Position numbers and translations under genes: made by a program | Shown: positions 35,430 through 46,518 of the stretch, in pieces | Layout of the letters: each line of letters opens with the position of its first letter | Numbering within the stretch: the first letter of the stretch is position 1 | Notes under the pieces: generated by a model | The model's input: the letters and a program-made list of their open reading frames with translations, nothing else | Told to the model about the DNA's origin: nothing | The model's database searches: none | From: Ixodes scapularis | Lineage: Eukaryota; Arthropoda; Arachnida; Ixodida; Ixodidae | Assembly: GCF_016920785.2 (NCBI RefSeq) | Contig: NW_024609837.1 | Coordinates: 53,124,671 to 53,188,670, forward strand | Reading direction: 5' to 3' | Length of the DNA: 64,000 bases

Positions 35430-36335
35430 GAGCGCACGGGACAGGGGATACCCGAAAAGAAAATCCGAAGTGTTAGGATTGGACCAAGGGCACAGCTGGC
35501 CGAAACCTCAATGCACGAGTGGCTGGTATAGAACCTTTCCTATGCCAATATGTGGTGGCTGACCTGTCGTCAACGTCTAGGTACGCCTTAGGACGCTGCA
35601 CTAAACGACAGCCAGCGCAAGGAGCGCTCTGACCTCTCTTCTACTCTTTTCTTCTTTTGAATAGACCCCTACATCTCTGTAGTTTACGATGTAAATGTAA
35701 GATCATTCGCCTCGGGCGAAATATTTAAAATAGGTCAATGCTATAAAACATAGCAAGGCCGGATAGCCGGATGGTGATAGCCGCTAGTTTCGGAACTTGC
35801 CGGCGCCCGGCTCGTGTGGATACTTTTGTCGCCATCATGACGCGCGCGTCTAACTTGAGACCGTACGCTCCTGTGGCTTCGTTGGCTCCTTCCCCCACTC
35901 TACCATGGCGACTTCCGCATATATATAACTCGACGGATCTAGTCGGTTATGATGACGTGGCACAAACGTTCGGATGCCCTCATCACAGAACGTTCCGCCT
36001 AGGTTCGCCCTCATTCCATGAACAGTTCATCGACCGCCCGTCGTCAAAGACAACCTTCCTTGACTCCCATATGTTCGTCGTCCCCGAAACTTCGTGCAGT
36101 TTCGTCCATACAGATTACACGCTTGTGGCGACAGTCGGTCTTGCGAAATGCGCGATGTAATGTCAGAAGCTAGATGAAAACCTGTTTTGCTGAGGGCATC
36201 CAAAAACATGTGCCACGTCATGATTACTTGCTATATTTGTGCGGTGATCACGTGGAGAAGTAGCTACCGGATGTATAGAAGTTGTGTGCGTATTAAAATT
36301 TTTCTTTTTTGTAAAGCTGATTGGGAATTTTAAAA
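33900..36335. other. Partly GC-rich stretch, no gene supported
   Basis: 33,945-34,500 is CpG-rich with an ATGGCGGCG start-like site at 33,949, but both strands give short overlapping frames without a domain. 35,771-36,160 is a 129-codon plus frame (Met-Val-Ile-Ala start) that I cannot identify. G runs of 17 (35,092-35,108) and 29 (35,400-35,428) lie here. The 22-bp near-exact tandem pair ATTTCTCTTTTATAACAATG occupies 35,157-35,200. Confidence 0.4.
35400..35428. repeat. G29 homopolymer
   Basis: Uninterrupted run of 29 G. Such runs recur in this window, mostly inside transposons, and their exact length in an assembly is unreliable. Confidence 0.85.
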
Positions 36336-36339
36336 AAAG

Positions 36340-36840
36340 TAAGAAAAACTGAATTATAAAAGGGTTATGCCAGCATTATTGGCATATGACTACTCCCCAT
36401 ACACTAGCATATCAGGATTACGCAAATCAGCTAACCTTGACTTACTTTCTTTACGTCGAAGGGTGTCACGTCTCACTCTTCTTCACAAAATCTTTTACCA
36501 CAACAACCATCTAAAAGATTCTCTACTATCACCTCCCTACCGTATTTTCCCTCGTTTTGACCACTCATGTAAACTGCGCTCAATTACTTCGTCATCTGTC
36601 TCCTATAAAATGTCGACTTTACCATCTGCTATTGACGATTGGAACTCATTACCTGACCTCATTGTAAACATGACTGATACTAACAAGTTTGCTGCAGCCG
36701 TTAACCTCTTTCTTTCTGAAATACAAGTATAGATTACAGCGTGTTTTTTATTAACTATTTTTGTTGATGTTTTTAGCGTGTTCACTCCCTTGTATAATGC
36801 CCCCTGGGGCCCTCAAGGAAAATAAATGATGATGATGATA
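36340..36840 (+). mobile_element. LINE 3' end, 5'-truncated, with (ATG)n tail
   Basis: A clean 121-codon frame (36,367-36,732) encodes the C-terminal part of a LINE polyprotein: LLSLRRRVSRLTLLHKIFYH, then a block with FPRFDHSCKLRSI, and DDWNSLPDLIV near the end. This is the post-reverse-transcriptase region (the usual RRR..RL.LF.K and W N.LP motifs). The 3' end has GCCCCCTGGGGCCCTCAAGG followed by AAAATAAATG and an ATGATGATG tail. It shares its terminal block with the LINE at 10,050-11,466. The open frame suggests a younger copy. Confidence 0.85.
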
Positions 36841-37099
36841 CTCGTAATTTTGCGGCAGTTTGGAGGAAAATAGTGGCGAGAACTGTGGCTGTGATAATTA
36901 AAATAAAGTATATGTGGGCTGGAGAACACGCCGAAAAGCTTGAAAGGACTGCAAGATGGTGGCGACGTTTTGGATCAAGGCCAAACAAGCAGGTGGCTTC
37001 GAAGTTCTCGAGTGCTGCTGGGTTTTCGCCTGGAAAGGTCTCCCAAATTTTATCGAGCGTCAATTACTTTTTCTAGTTGATAAATGCCCGTTTGCGTCA

Positions 37100-37680
37100 C
37101 GAACAAACTTCTACGCAAGGAGTTACAAGTAACTGATTACTTGTATTCATTTACATTTTGTTCTAACTTTTTAACGCTTCAATCAGTTTTTTTCTGCGGT
37201 AACGTTCGCTGTAATTGAATTAGTATCTTCCTGTAATCAATGACAACTTGTCAGTGATATGTTTCCAAAATAGCTAAAATTATTGAGTTGAGTTTTTTTA
37301 CGCAAACATTGCTCTGTCTGCCCATGCGTTAATCGTCTAGTTGCACCAAGGTTGGACACTTCTTTGCCCTATAACATACCAGAAGGATTAGATTATCAAC
37401 GCACTCAGCGACGTTTTGACTGTCAAGCTATTGAGCATGCCTCGTTTTTTTTTGTATGGGTTGTTTAATCCAAATTTTCGCGGCCTAGACAACTATGCTC
37501 TGCATTGACCTCATCTAGAAACGTAAAAAAAAGTAACGTGAAAAGTAAGTTTTGCCGTCTGGTAATTTACCAATTGCTTTTGTGATGCAGTAACTGATTA
37601 CTGTAATCAGTTACATTTTTCAATAAAGTACTTGTAATTTTAATCCGTTACATTTTTTCAGTAACGCGTACAACACTGGT
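37100..37680. repeat. GTAAC/GTTAC-rich transposon end
   Basis: Between 37,120 and 37,670 the motifs GTAACTGATTAC, GTAATCAGTTAC and GTAATTTTAATCCGTTAC recur, ending in GTAACGCGTACAACACTGG. Read from the other side the end is CAGTGTTGTACGCGTTAC, resembling hAT-like termini (CAGTGTTG). I could not find the matching left end. Confidence 0.5.
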
Positions 37681-38560
37681 CAGGACAATATGTATGATCT
37701 TCGAAATATACCACATGCCGCAGGATTCTTTAGAAATTCCAAGACAGCAGGTGCGCAAATTGCACACCTGGAAGCTCGGAGACCATGATTGTTGACCATG
37801 GTTTTTCGAGAGTTAGGAAAAACAATCACTAATTTTTAAAAATGCAGTAGAAAATTGTTGAAGACATCGCCGCGCAGATTGTCGTTGAGAGGGAATAGAT
37901 TTTTGCACCTTCTTGTAGAGCGTAATTTTTTTAACTGCTTGCTAACTGTTGCGTGTCATATAAAGAAGCACACGATTGGAAACGTACGTGCAGAGGAAAA
38001 TAATAATAAAAAGAGTTCTCAGTACGTGCGAAATAATCGCACGCCACCTCTCCGTGACTCTAATTTTTGGACTTTTAGGATCCCTAGGATCCCTAGAGTC
38101 GGTGATGACCAAGAACAGACGATCGCAGAATAATCTTTTGTGCTCCTTCTACCAAATGCGCGAATAGAACTGAAAAGAGAAGCAAACATCGTTTTCAGTC
38201 ATAATGTTTTCTGCTTGCACCGTGTCACTCTTACGCAATGACTAGGACGTTTTTACCCTTAATGACCTCCTTTGGCTCCATGTGCAGTGCAGTGATTCTA
38301 CAAGACAACGCAAGACATCTAAGATGTTTCACGCGCTGAACGATGAAAACCACCTCTTTCAGTCCGCCATTTTGCCTAATCAGCGCGCCCCCTATAATTC
38401 TCTGGAGTCACTAGTATCATATCACATTCGTCGGGCTGTATGCATAATTAAAGTAGGCATATAAAAGATACGTGCCACCTCCTTCCATGGTTGAGCACCA
38501 ATATACAGAAGCGAGAGCGCGTAGGGTTTGATCATAAACGTTGAAAATACTGATCTATGA
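37681..38560. other. Stretch between the two GTAAC-rich repeats, no gene
   Basis: Only short frames up to 92 codons, without recognisable domains. Confidence 0.4.
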
Positions 38561-38569
38561 GTAGCAGAT

Positions 38570-39600
38570 TTATGCCCGTTACTTGAATAATGTATTGGAT
38601 TATAATCACAAATTACCGAGCCTCAAATGTAATAAATTACCGTTACGAATGACTTTCTTTGAAAAGTAACGGATTACTTTACTCGTTACGTTACAAATTA
38701 TGATACTGCTTCACAGCGCACAAGATCAGACACACTGAAAAGTAATTTCACGCATACATGTGTATGCGTGAAATTACTTTTAAGTGTGTCTGATCTTGTG
38801 CGCTGTGAAGCAGTATCATGAATAACCAAATCGCCCAAGCTGAAGTTATGACCAGTTACAAATTACTTGCACGGTACTTTTCAAGCACACTTATCAATAC
38901 AACAATAGAAATAATACTAATGTTTTAAAAAAATGTCCCGCAACACTAATTTTCAATTCTCATACGCCCACTTTATGATAATCCTTTTAAAAATAAAATA
39001 TAGTATTTAAGACAAAGAGTGTGGGTGCACTCCGTTCACCTGTAAGCTGACAAGGCCAGCGAAAGCTGCAACCACACCCGTCATCCCCTCGCTTACCGCG
39101 ACCGGCAATGATCCCTGGAATTCTGCAGACAAAGCTGGCGGCGGAGGTGGTCAGTAGCAGCGTCTACCTTGGCTAGCATATTCGTAGGTAAGGAACCGAT
39201 CTATGAAAGCTTCTTTTTTTGAAACGAGCCTTTCAAGCGTGACCGCAACGTCTCAAAGCTGCGGTCTTGTGCCTGTAGCTTTGACGCACTGTTCTGCTTA
39301 TACATGAACGGTGCATCGTTGCGTCCAGTACAGAAAAATGCTTGGGGGCGAGCGCTCGATTTTGAGCTTTTGTCGAGCGTGTGGTCGCAGACTTATATTG
39401 CTCCATTTTTTGTATTACGTTGATATTGTTAAAAAAAATTAACGAGAATTAATGTAATCTCTTACAAACAGGTTTTGTAACGAAATTACATTATAAATTA
39501 CGGCAGTTATAAGTAACATGGGGATTACAAAATAACTTGAAAAAGTGACCGACTACAAGTAATCCATTACTTGTAACGGATTACTTCCCAAGTCTGATCA
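38570..39600. repeat. Second GTAAC/GTTAC-rich repeat
   Basis: 38,640-38,700 (AAAGTAACGGATTACTTTAC) and 39,470-39,590 (CAAGTAATCCATTACTTGTA, then ACGGATTACTTCCCAAG) share the motif of the 37,100-37,680 repeat. They could be the two ends of one element, with 39,000-39,430 as its interior. I see no transposase motif in the interior. Confidence 0.45.
38700..38819. repeat. 120-bp near-perfect palindrome
   Basis: Two 60-base halves match at 58 of 60 positions by eye, with no spacer. The arm begins ATGATACTGCTTCACAGCGC and reaches the centre at TTTCACGCATACA. It sits inside the GTAAC-rich repeat. It would fold into a long hairpin as RNA or a cruciform as DNA. Confidence 0.92.
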
Positions 39601-40038
39601 GTAGGGATGCTGCGCATGCTCATTAGTTTAGCGGCTCCCAATTTTAACAACAGTTCCTTTTGGCCGATCAACTGTTGCTCAGGGAGCACTAATTTCGGCA
39701 CTGATGTTACATGAGATTGACTGCTTTGTGGTGAAAAAAACCGTGCGTGAACGCCGTTTGTGTAAACGGTTGCGTAGTTGAGTATTCAATCTTTGTGCGT
39801 TCTGTGACAATATCGCGGTATAATAAAATAGGATCTGCTCTGAAGATTCTGGGTATTCTTTAAGCTAGTTAATTTGGACACGTGAACTGCCACGAGCAAG
39901 TCTGAAACACGGTACATTCACGATCAATTCATTTTATGCAAAATGCCACCACCATCGAAATATCTAGAATGTTTAGCAATATCTCCAAGATCAGATCCAA
40001 AACCAATGTCGAATCAGTAATAATTCATTGATTTGGAG

Positions 40039-40366
40039 CAGTGGTCCTCAACTAATGTTGTTTCGTGGACCGCTTGTAGATCGGCAGAGATGACGGCGGA
40101 CGTGGTTCGTGGCGAGGGAAAGGAGACGGTATAGGTTAAATACAATAATGATTCATAAAATTGATATAATTAAGAGCTAGTGTGAAATAGACCTCTCTTA
40201 TTGACACATACAAGAAAAAAGTCACCCGAAAATTGGAACGTTTGTTCTCAATCTGAGAAATGACAACTTTCATTCCCGGACTTACCTGACGAGGCTGGAC
40301 TTCGGGGACCCCTAGAATGTCTTCGCAGGCCTCAAGGGTCCACAGAACCCCATTTGCGAACTAGTG
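40039..40366. mobile_element. hAT MITE
   Basis: The left end CAGTGGTCCTCAACTAATG and the right end, inward CACTAGTTCGCAAATGGGG, are imperfect inverted repeats of the CAGTGGTTCTCAA type common in hAT elements. The 8-bp flanks ATTTGGAG (40,031-40,038) and ATTTAGGG (40,367-40,374) match at six of eight bases. Just inside lie GTGGACCGC and GGGTCCACAGAACCCC blocks. There is no transposase in its 328 bp. Confidence 0.78.
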
Positions 40367-40374
40367 ATTTAGGG

Positions 40375-41685
40375 TATTGTAACGACAAAACTAATCAATG
40401 CGCTGAAATGTCCCAGGTGAGTATTATATATATAGTTAAGGTAAGCTTGAAGAAAGGGCACAAACCGTAAACAACACAGCGGTTGCGGTTACAGTTACAA
40501 TGGCGTTTATGAACTTGGTTTCGCTGCAGTGTTTTGGGAGCTTGCAGTTTTCATGTACCGATTACCGGTTGAGCTTTCTCCCGAACCGGTTTATCTTAGA
40601 ACGAGTACGGTACGTACAGTGCACCTCAAAACGCCGCCTCTCGGTTACGCATTATTTTATCTATTGCATGCTACCCAAAGATAAATGGATAGCTGCAGCT
40701 GCTGGGATACCTTCCAATGGTTGGGTTTTCATCGGGGAAGCAAATCTTCATCAGCTAGTTCGACCGCTAGGTTCAGGAATAGCTCAAAAATGAAAAAAAC
40801 CGAACCATCTAGTGGTGGCGTTAAGTTTGGGGCGCACCGTACAATATGTGTTTAGAAAGTTGCTCAAGTGACAATGAAAATTGCATGCTTAAATAAGACA
40901 CTGAAACTGCTCCTTGCTTTCTAATACATTGCACTCAAAGGCTAAAACAGACCTTTTTCAAACGTCCGCGTCATGTAGTAGCCGTCATGTCAGTTCGTCA
41001 TTGCTTGCAAGCGTACTTTGATCATGCATTGGAGACAAGAGATGCGGCAGCATTCAGCGTCTACTTGGCTGAGCTCGTAGCGAGAACGAACGATCTGTCA
41101 GCGTTCGGCAAGAATTCGAACCCAGTCATGTGCTTCGTGCCCAAAAAACGGTGACCAGTAATGTTCGTTGGCTATTGGACGTATTGGACGATATGGTTGA
41201 ATAGGGTCTATTGGACGTATGGAATTGTAAACCGGACACTGCACCCACCCATGGATTAAACACGCTTCAAATATAAACCAAATATATTGCGAAAACGTTA
41301 AAGGTATTTGCCGGCGTTAAACTTCGTAGACAGAAAAGAAATTGAGCAGTCCTGGGTGTTGATCTCCAGCAGAGCCAAAGCTATATCTGCGACACGTCAT
41401 GGCGAAGCCGTTGGGCATCGATGTCGCGTTCAGGGACCGTGAGGCAGTGGGGTGCGCGTACAAAAGCGTTCGAAACAAAATTGACATATTTTTGTTTCGA
41501 ACGCTTTTGTTTTGTTAGAACGTTTTCGAACACTTTTGTTTCATTTTTGTTCCGGACCGCAGGAAGGCGCATCTACCGGCACGATCGAGCTCTTGGCACT
41601 GACAGTGCTACGGCACAATTTTGCTATAGGAAATTTTTTTTTTCCAGAAAGCGCGTGCAGTGCCTCATGGGGTACTACGAAAATC
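40375..41685. other. Stretch without supported gene
   Basis: AACCGGTTT/ACCGGTT motifs (40,560-40,600, 40,760-40,800) suggest another decayed transposon. At 41,462-41,540 there is an inverted pair, AAAAGCGTTCGAAACAAAAT with TTTGTTTCGAACGCTTTT, with a further similar copy. No protein domain is seen. Confidence 0.4.
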
Positions 41686-41689
41686 TTAA

Positions 41690-41876
41690 AGGCCGGCTCT
41701 CAGATGCAGCGAAGCGCTGATGTAGCGCTGCTCACGTGTCGTCAGCTACTTCTCGTCTGCCATGAGTAACAGCTTTGACGGTGGGACACAAAGCTGGTGA
41801 AATCTCCCGTCAGCACGCGCTTAACGCGAGGTCAGCGCTATGCTTGTAACGGTTAGCTGCATGTGTGAACACGCCT
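41690..41876. mobile_element. PIF/Harbinger-type MITE, TAA-flanked
   Basis: It begins AGGCCGGCTCTCAGATGCAG and ends GCTGCATGTGTGAACACGCC followed by T, with TAA on both sides (41,687-41,689 and 41,877-41,879). The ends match those of the larger element at 46,519-47,430 (AGGCCGGTTCACACATAC), so it is a short internally deleted relative. AGCGCT motifs are present inside. Confidence 0.78.
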
Positions 41877-42405
41877 TAAGGGGGTCATGAAACGATTTTC
41901 CTACTTTTTCCTCCTTAGCTTTAATCCTCAACTCAAATGCGAATGGTGAAATCACGTCGTCGTGACATTCTTCGGCACCGGTGCGATGACACCTAGCTTC
42001 CACCGTGCTTTTTATGCATACCAAAGAACTTGTCATTCGCCAGTGACGATAAGTTCCGTCCGGATACTCATTGGCCACGAACGCGAATACAAATATTCGT
42101 CGACGGATTTATTATTCACGAGGGCATACGTCCGAGTGACGCAGTTCTCGTGTCAAATACGTGAGCTGGGCTCGGCTGACGTCAGGTTGGCACCGCTAAC
42201 GCGCTTCGGGAACCGCGGATGTATCATAGTGAAAAGGCGGAGAGCTTTCGAAGGAAAGAAGGTACAAAATAGTCCGCTATATTTTCAAACCGAAAAACTG
42301 GTTGTTCACTTTCTACCCTCTTTCTTTTGGGCAACTAAACGATATGCGATTAGTAAAGTACCAATTTAAAACCATTTATCTTAGCCAATATTCGTTTCAT
42401 GGCCC

Positions 42406-42560
42406 CTTTAATGCTGCATTCACACTGTCGTTCGAATCGCAACCACGAAGCGGATTCACTCGATTTCGTCATCAAATGAGCGTGAAGTCGTGCCTCTTGT
42501 TTAGGCAACCGCGTTCGCAACCCCTTTGCGAATGCGGTTCAGCTGCCAGTGTGAATGCGA
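42406..42560. mobile_element. MITE with GCATTCACACTG termini
   Basis: GCTGCATTCACACTGTCG at the left is mirrored by GCCAGTGTGAATGC at the right. Inside, GCGAATGCGGTT and GCAACCGCGTTCGC blocks resemble the nested MITE at 31,282-31,468, so the two are relatives. TAA precedes the left end, but the right flank does not match it clearly. Confidence 0.65.
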
Positions 42561-42563
42561 CGT

Positions 42564-42776
42564 GAAAGCTGGTTCACACATCTGCAACGGTTGCGTTCAC
42601 ATGCAACCGAAACGACCGTATTAACGACCAAAACGCCGCAACAAGCTATCCCAATTGCAACGTTTTCCATGCTGTGTATACGGCGAACACTTGTCACGGT
42701 GACTTTGTCGTTACGGTCGTTTACGTCGTTTCGTTTGCATGTGAACGCAACCACCGCAGATGAGGGAACCAGCCTT
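42564..42776. mobile_element. MITE with AAGCTGGTTCACACATCTGC termini
   Basis: The left arm AAGCTGGTTCACACATCTGC and the following AACGGTTGCGTTCACATGCA are mirrored at the right as TGCATGTGAACGCAACC and GCAGATGAGGGAACCAGC. Arm length is about 60 bp plus an internal pair (AACGACCGTA against TACGGTCGTT). It directly abuts the previous MITE, giving a tandem of TTCACAC-type elements. Confidence 0.75.
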
Positions 42777-42802
42777 TGGTGCAGAGCGGGTTATTAACGC
42801 AG

Positions 42803-42960
42803 TTTCGTAGCTCATTTGTAATGCCTCCGCTTCGCACTCGACACACCCAGGTTTAATTTCCGCGGGCTGCCGGCGAACTTTTTAATTGATTTGGTAACAT
42901 CGACGACAGACTCCCTACATCACCATCTACAACATTAACAACAGCTACTACAACTACAAC
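42803..42960 (+). repeat. tRNA-like SINE head with AAC-rich tail
   Basis: GTAGCTCATTTGTAATGCCT resembles a polymerase III A box region and CCAGGTTTAATTTCCGCGGG a decayed B box (GGTTCGATTCC expected). Spacing is that of a tRNA-derived promoter. It is followed by a ACAACA/CTACAAC-rich tail. The mutations in both boxes argue against a working tRNA gene, so I call a decayed SINE. Confidence 0.55.
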
Positions 42961-42964
42961 ATCC

Positions 42965-44840
42965 GCAACACACGTCATTTTCAGTTATGGGAGGAAAACG
43001 TGACAGCTATCGCAGTAAAAAAAACAAAAAAACACTCTGACATTTCGTAGCTCCAGATGTGAGCTACGCGAACAGGATCCTTTTCACAATAGATTTTTGT
43101 TGAACGTTTCCAGATGGAACACACCAAAGGCGTGAAGCGACCTTTAACTTTCACGTGGAACGAACCCGAGTAATAGCGAAACTTTTTAAACAATATTTTT
43201 ATCGATTTAAGTTTGGTTATGTAGACCCTACAAAACCGGAGTATTTCAGACGGCTGCATTTCAATGTACCTTTCTGTATTCGGGTCTCGCTAGTGCCAGG
43301 AAGCTTGTGTAAAGTGAGAAACATTCCTACCCAATATCGTTACGCGGCGCCTATAGCAGATCTTCCTTCCGACTGTGGACAGTCACGTGCTTTTGCGACA
43401 CCGGGATTGCGTCACTTGAGCCGTAGATTGTACGGGTTTGCCACGCTGACACAACACGATGATTAACAGTGCACAGCTAAACAAGGACAGAAAAAAGAAT
43501 CACACGACAAACAAGCTTAAATTCAAAACTATGGGCGGTTTTTTGCTTTTTTTCTTGCCTAAAATCTTTTTCTTCATCATTCCTACATGTAACTATGCCT
43601 ACGCAGGATATCTCAGCTCAGAAATACCCGGAAAAAAAGACACCAATCATCGCCTCTTTCAATCTATATGCCAGTTATGATTGCTTTTCATGTTTATTTA
43701 GAAACACGTTGCGTTCTTACGTGATACGTGTTAAAGAGTGTACAGTTATTAATCTGATTTCGATCTGCTTCAAATAATATTTAAACATTCCACTCTGTAA
43801 AGGTGGATGAGCAGCGAAGCTGTTTAGCACACGACACAGACCCGCCCCGTGGAGCCGGAGGAAACTAGGCACGCGCGACGGGACCGCCAGCCCGGAAGAG
43901 CGGAAGGAAAGGAAACCATGCACGCAAGCGCTTGGAACGACGACAAAGAGAGGGCGGTGCGAGCGTAGACATGGCCGACGCGGGTCGCACAGCAGCAAAT
44001 CTTTGAGAAACCTTTATTATCTACCTGAGAGTCTACTGATCTTGACAATGGTGCATATTCATAACCAAAGTACTGAATAGACACATCGCTAAATTACCCA
44101 AGCATCAAGGGGAATGCAGGGAATGGTGTTCCATGCGCCGCACGTGCCGGCGTCTGCAGCAGTAATGTTCTAATGCAAAAGCCTAAAAGAAAGGGCATCT
44201 TGCACGCGCGTTCGTCAACTATTTATTTTGGTTATTTACTTCGAATCTTTTATGCGGGGAAGGTGTGCGCGAACGGCGCCTGGTTGTTGTGCGAGCGTAG
44301 AGTTTTTGGTGACACAAACGAAAAATCTGCGGAAGTCTAGCTATTAACAGCTTCGTTGTAAAGAAGATCTAATCCGAACGATCTTCTTTGCGATGCGCTC
44401 CAAGCTATCGTTACTTCCTTCCGGGAGAATTTACGACAACCTCTGACTTTTTAGTTCCACGTATAAGAAGAAGTAACAATAGCTTAGCAAATACAGATGG
44501 TGTTTTACACAACGCAGGTCAATATTTTTTTCGCAAAGAATTGTTGAGCACAGTAGAATTGCTGATAGAACCTCGGCCATCGGCAATTTTATTATGTGCG
44601 TACTTCTTGGGTTAATGAAGTGTTAACTAGATTTACTTAAAGGGTAACTCCTGTCAAAAGTAGAACAAAATTAAATATTGCAATTAATCTACGAAGAGTA
44701 AATACGAGCTCTTCCAAAATATTACACTGAAAAGTAATCGCGATTCACTCTGGAACCGACATTAAAAACGGTTCTCGGCGGGCATTCAGCGTGTTGACTG
44801 TTGATCACACCACCTTGTTCCCCGAAGCAGGGTGGTGATT
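42965..44840. other. Stretch without supported gene
   Basis: Overlapping short frames only. 43,840-43,990 is GC-rich and purine-rich without a recognisable domain. 44,815-44,835 contains a small hairpin, CACCACCTTG facing CAGGGTGGTG. Confidence 0.4.
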
Positions 44841-44842
44841 TG

Positions 44843-46010
44843 GGCCACTTGGTAACAGGGCGTTTTCACATAAGATTGAACAACCATGTCCGGTGACCAT
44901 TTTTAATTTTAATGAAAGAATACATTTTGCTGGCTTTACGCCCAGAAGAATACCCCAATCCTAGATTTCAAAAAAAAAAAAAAAAAAAAAGTTGTCTTTG
45001 CGAAAAAAATTTGTAAGCACCCTCTCAGTCACGTGCGCGTTTTGCGTATCGCGCGATGTTGGCATTTCGGGCGGATTTCCTCAAAAAACTGTTCTGGCAA
45101 CGGGTCTAGAAATTTTCACAGACAAATTAGGCATAGGAAGAATCGACAAAAACTATCACTCACCAAGTATTAGGGTAGCTCTTTAAGAAAAAGAAAAAAC
45201 GCAAACATGGCACGTTGCGCAATAACGCTCTGGATTAAAGAATATTTTTCTACTTATCTATAAAAGCTGAAGTCTTAAAACATTTACGGTGTGTTGCCCT
45301 GTATATAGTTAATATTTGCCCGAAATATTGTTGTCCTGGTTAGCGGGAGCAATTTACAAGAGTTGCTCACACAGGGGCAATTAACTAAAAATGCGTTATT
45401 TTGAAAACCATTTAAAACAAAAGGACATGTTTAATATTCTTTAAACTCCCTGAAATTAACGTTTATGATACGTACTAGCAGAGTCTGCCAAAACATGGTT
45501 CAATATTTGTGTGGCTTTTAAGTTATAAAGCGAGAAACATGGCCAAATTGACGCTAACGCGGTTGCCGTAAATGGGGCGTGCACATATCCGTTCTTCACG
45601 ATTTCATTATTATTAAAAAGCGTAAACATGCTACGGGGCGGTCAGGAAAAGACAAATTGACAGCACAGAGGTGGTGGGTAGTTTTGAAATGAAAATTCCT
45701 AATACATTTTTCTAGAACCGACCCGAAAATTCCCAGGGGTCGGAGCGATCGAGGTGCGCCAGCCTGTAACATGCTTCGCGGTGCCTGTTTCAACAGCCGG
45801 CGTATAGCATCTCCGTCTACGCGACGTAAAGGAAGCAACCGGAACGATCATTGCAAACAGGTCAGCCTACAACCTTCACAGTAACATGATATAGGAAGTA
45901 GGGCGCGGCAGAACCTGAACCTGCGCCGCCTGTGAGCACCAATAGATCCGCCGCCTTGGAGGGCCGCGCAACGCGAAGAAAAAAAGAAAAAAAAAGAGTT
46001 GCGATTTAAT
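44843..46010 (-). repeat. Interspersed repeat, left copy of an inverted pair
   Basis: Read on the minus strand it matches 56,400-57,540 over most of its length. Shared blocks include GGCGGCGGATCTATTGG, GTCGCGTAGACGGAGA, AACAACCATGTCCGGTGACC (complement in the partner) and CCAGAGCGTTATTGCGCAA. Each copy has an overlapping frame with LLPLRRVDGDAIRRLLKQA, but the frames diverge by stops, so coding is doubtful. An A20 run lies near 44,972. The family is unknown to me. Confidence 0.8.
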
Positions 46011-46515
46011 GAGATTGCCTGCAACTTAATTTATAAGACGACGGTCTGGAGAATCGTGAAATCCAGTTTTGATATGCTCATGTCATCTACGTAAGTGATG
46101 GTGCAGCACGCCATTTAAAGAACGAGTATCAACTACACGAGCTGCAGAGCCACAAATACACGTCAGCGAGGTGTATTTTTTCCGCAACTTGACATGGCGA
46201 GAGTGTCTGTGGTTGAATCGGGGGTCGTGTCAAACACCAGACAACGTTGTACAGCCTCGGACGGCCCACCAAGTCGGTGATCAAGTCGGCGTCAGAGATG
46301 GTTGCCCCACTGAAAACTAAACTGCCGAACGTGAAACCAATCCACCTCCCGAAAGCTGACGTCAAAGCGTTGAGGGATATGAAAGCAAAGGACTAGTACT
46401 CTGTTTCCGTTGTGCGTGGAATTAAGTCCTGTGACTTGTGGCAGTGTACACGGTCCGACACTTCGCAAACACAGCTGTTTTAGTAAGAACAGTAGCCGCA
46501 GAAAAGATATATCTT
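46011..46515. other. Stretch between repeats, no gene
   Basis: A 78-codon minus frame (46,129-46,365) and a 93-codon minus frame (46,292-46,573) overlap, and neither carries a domain I recognise. Confidence 0.35.
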
Positions 46516-46518
46516 TAA

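Noticed and set aside
42803..42875. Functional tRNA gene
   Set aside because: Both polymerase III boxes are decayed and I cannot fold a proper cloverleaf. A SINE head is more likely.
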